NCBI GenBank assembly: GCA_047528285.1
Contig: CP180022.1
Span: 248,001-312,000 of the forward strand
Length of the DNA stretch: 64,000 bases
Origin: G047528285 sp047528285
GTDB lineage: Bacteria; Pseudomonadota; Gammaproteobacteria; Enterobacterales; Enterobacteriaceae
Reading direction: 5' to 3'
Shown here: in pieces, positions 60,763-64,000 of the stretch
Layout: every line of letters begins with the position of its first letter
How positions within the stretch are numbered: the first letter of the stretch is position 1
Notes under the pieces: generated by a model
Told to the model about the DNA's origin: nothing
Seen by the model: only the letters and a program-made list of their open reading frames with translations
Databases searched by the model: none
Translations under genes and position numbers: made by a program

Positions 60763-61392
60763 TTACGCTTTGACAGCTGGTTTAACAATCAGATCTCCGT
60801 TAGTTGCTCCCGGGACTGCGCCTTTTACCAGCAGCAAGTTGCGTTCTACGTCAACGCGAATCACGTCTAAACTCTGGACGGTTACACGCTCGTTACCTAA
60901 CTGTCCTGGCATTTTCTTGCCCTTGAATACTTTACCTGGAGTTTGGTTCTGACCGATAGAACCCGGAACGCGGTGGGATAAGGAGTTACCGTGGGTAGCA
61001 TCTTGAGTACGGAAGTTCCAACGTTTTACGGTACCGGCAAATCCTTTTCCTTTAGATGTACCTGTAACATCAATTTTTTTTACGTCAGAAAACAATTTTA
61101 CGGTGAGGCTCTGACCAACCGTGACTCCTTCGCAATTTTTCAGGCGAAATTCCCAAAGACCACGGCCAGCCGAAACATTAGCTTTTGCAAAATGACCTGC
61201 TTCCGGTTTAATTACGCGGTTGGCCTTTTTCGTACCTACGGTAACCTGGATTGCGTGATATCCATCACTTTCCAAATTTTTAACCTGGGTCACGCGGTTT
61301 TCTTCAATTTCAATAACGGTAACGGGAATAGAAACACCATCTTCGGTGAAGATGCGAGTCATGCCCACTTTACGTCCGATTAAACCTTTCAT
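60763..61392 (-). CDS. rplC: 50S ribosomal protein L3
   Basis: L3 is an early large-subunit assembly protein. It is 209 residues, equal to E. coli, with the internal [17 protein letters not shown] stretch containing the Q that PrmB methylates in E. coli. Confidence 0.98.
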   Translation of the reverse strand: MKGLIGRKVGMTRIFTEDGVSIPVTVIEIEENRVTQVKNLESDGYHAIQVTVGTKKANRVIKPEAGHFAKANVSAGRGLWEFRLKNCEGVTVGQSLTVKLFSDVKKIDVTGTSKGKGFAGTVKRWNFRTQDATHGNSLSHRVPGSIGQNQTPGKVFKGKKMPGQLGNERVTVQSLDVIRVDVERNLLLVKGAVPGATNGDLIVKPAVKA

Positions 61393-61424
61393 TGTTTTAA
61401 CCTCTTAATCCTTTAATAACTTGA

Positions 61425-61925
<501 letters not shown>

Positions 61926-61931
61926 ACGTAC

Positions 61932-61959
61932 ATTCTACGCAAATTTATACAAGAAACAA
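61932..61959 (-). promoter_or_regulatory. Putative S10 operon promoter
   Basis: On the minus strand TTGTTT (61954-61959) and TAGAAT (61932-61937) lie 16 bases apart, placing the start near 61925. Confidence 0.55.
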
Positions 61960-64000
61960 GTACCAGCGATAAAAAAGACGGAAATATTCCGTGTTAAAAT
62001 CATTCTATTCTGAGTGTGCGCGATAAAAATAGATTTAGCGAAAAGCATCATCCTCTAAGAAAATGCTGTGCAGTGCAGTAGCATTGTTACCGGGGGGGTC
62101 ATCAGTGGGACGCTTAGTTATTTTATTATATCGACTGGGATTATTTAGTAGTGAAGAGAATGTTTCCAGAATATGACTCTCTCACTGCCAGTTTATCTCT
62201 CATAGCAGTGAAAAACATTCTATAAAGTATTTCTGATATATAATGTTATATGCTTCTTTAATCCATTAGTTTGAATTTTCAAGTATCCAATTCCAAGATA
62301 AATAGATGTATATTAAAACTCTATAGGCAATTTTATACACGCTAATTCTGCCGTTTTACAACTAAAAATTTCTATCTCGTTTCCTCCAAATTACTTTATG
62401 TCCTTGTGGATTTTATATTCTCATAGAGATAATACTCAAAGGCAGAGAAAATCCTAACAATACAAATAAGAAACTAGATCATGATAAAAACAACTCCTAT
62501 CTGTTAGCAATAGTCATAAGAGATATAGGTAAATCCAAGGGGTACTTAAAATCCCTCTCCCGTTTTCTTAATCTACCCCAAAGGTATCATTTTTTCGACT
62601 ACTATTTTCAGCCATTAATATCTAAATATTTTAAAAACTGTTAAAAACATTTTTACTATATTTTCGCTATCACGAAGATCAAGCAGGACATATATAATAC
62701 TCTTTTTATATAGTAATGAATTCCTATTGGTACAATAAATACCCCACAAGTATTAAGATTCAGTCTGAATATTGTTCTGATAAACTTAAAAATTACGCCA
62801 AAGCAGGTTCGCATGACAACATCATGCCAGTTTCTGAAGTTCTTATATCTAAGAAGAAAATAAATAATGATTTTATGTACAATACAAAGGCAACTTCTGC
62901 TGACTCTTATAACGCTTTATGATCGCATAAAATCAAACGATCTTTAACTCATGGTCTTGGACAAAGAAATATAAACAATTTCAGAGAAATCATTAATATA
63001 ATTAAATAAACATCTATATTATATGTTGATTAAATGATTTTCTGAATTCAACACATTCTATAAAAACATACATTATGTTGTATATTGTTCTAATATAAAT
63101 TTGTTGTGAAGTGTTGAGAAGCACTATGGCACCTGTGTATTTCTTAGTTTGAAACCATGGATCTGCGCGTGAATTTTAGATGATTTATATCATATAAAAA
63201 TAGCAGACCAGTAATACTACTTATATCCTACATATAAGATTATTTTTCATCTATGAACATCCAATTTTAAAATAACTCAGAATAGCGTTAAAAATACTGT
63301 TTAGTATTCGAACAGTATTCCATAGAATTTAGAACCATTCATTTCTAGATGAATGATAATTTTCTCCATCTTTGATCTAAATCATTAATAAAACTAAGGT
63401 AAATATATCAATTTTTATTAATATATTCTAATAAATATAGAAGAACATACATTACATTGATTAAGAAATTAGTATCATGATAGAAAATAAATTATGGCAA
63501 AATAGAATCGCATAAGTTGCATTTTACATATTAACATCTAAACTACTTTCTAATAAAACCATCTGTTTTTCAAAATCAGAAGCAATAGATTAAAAATTAT
63601 TGATTGATATAAAATTATTAATTCAGCTGAATTCTTATGATCACTTTCAGTTAATCATAGATGTCCTTGAAAATATTTATACGAGTCTTAATCTCTGTGA
63701 GAGGTAATGATTTTGAAACAACTTTTCAATTCAACAATTGAGAATTATTATACTGATAGGTATAAAGATCTACAAATGCATTATTGAATAAATTAACTAT
63801 TTTAAAAAATTGATATTTTTATTTGTAATGGTTTTTTATTAAAATAACCATTTCATTTTTTATTTTACTATAATTTCTTCGAAATTAATAATTTTCAAAT
63901 CAAGTTAAATTCACAAAAATAAGAAACTATTTTTTCAAAAAACATAAATAGCACATCATTACATTCATGGTCACTAATATTTCGCTTAATTTCTTTTGTT
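61960..64000. other. Desert upstream of the S10 operon
   Basis: No living gene is supported. Positions 62041-62110 are less AT-rich and include a run of seven G (62093-62099), suggesting the remains of a gene I cannot name. A 68-codon ATG frame at 62716-62922 (starting MNSYWYNKYPTS) has no clear ribosome binding site or known relative. The str operon genes and bfr/bfd that can lie near here in enterobacteria are absent or unrecognisable. Confidence 0.6.

Noticed and set aside
62716..62922. 68-codon ATG frame as a real gene
   Set aside because: No ribosome binding site, no recognisable motif, and no neighbour to give context.

Overview
The window looks like part of the chromosome of a gammaproteobacterial (Enterobacterales) intracellular symbiont in advanced genome decay. 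Almost every intact protein aligns over its full length with its Escherichia coli counterpart as I recall it, and gene order in the living blocks is that of enterobacteria. Only about half the window is intact coding sequence, and about 40% outside the ribosomal cluster. The rest is very AT-rich, contains no insertion sequences, phage or CRISPR, and holds collinear gene corpses. This fits an insect symbiont, for example a Sodalis-allied one, but the species cannot be fixed from this sequence alone.

Layout. Positions 1-2540 are a desert with clustered palindromes and a probable npr relic. Positions 2541-9132 carry rapZ, ptsN, dead hpf, dead rpoN, lptB, lptA, lptC, kdsC and kdsD on the minus strand. 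Positions 9150-12296 hold a yrbG relic, then a complete fossil mla operon (F, E, D, C, B) on the plus strand running into living ibaG and murA (to 13634). lpp with its conserved leader lies at 14028-14264. An 8 kb desert follows, broken only by an initiator tRNA. Positions 22030-25230 carry an apt relic, a truncated dnaX, a decayed tau tail, ybaB and a recR relic. Positions 26011-36802 keep the enterobacterial block ispH, (dead fkpB), lspA, ileS, ribF, rpsT, nhaA, dnaJ, dnaK, with a textbook sigma-32 promoter at dnaK. Isolated genes folE, aspC and ydjM stand in deserts between 36.9 and 48 kb. Positions 48044-61736 hold the S10-spc-alpha ribosomal cluster, complete from rpsJ to rplQ with secY and rpoA, including the 38-codon rpmJ. 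The last 2 kb is desert.

Function. What survives is information processing (ribosome, SecY, RNA polymerase alpha, IleRS, DnaX, DnaK/DnaJ), cofactor and isoprenoid steps (RibF, FolE, IspH), envelope construction (MurA, LspA, Lpp, KdsC/KdsD, LptA/B/C), aspartate aminotransferase and a Na+/H+ antiporter. What has died is regulation and lipid maintenance: sigma-54, Hpf, probably NPr, the Mla system, Apt, RecR and FkpB. I found no evidence of a new multigene system. The more interesting signals are the state of the fossils, the truncated DnaX, small C-terminal extensions of ribosomal proteins, and a few perfect palindromes that persist in eroding DNA.
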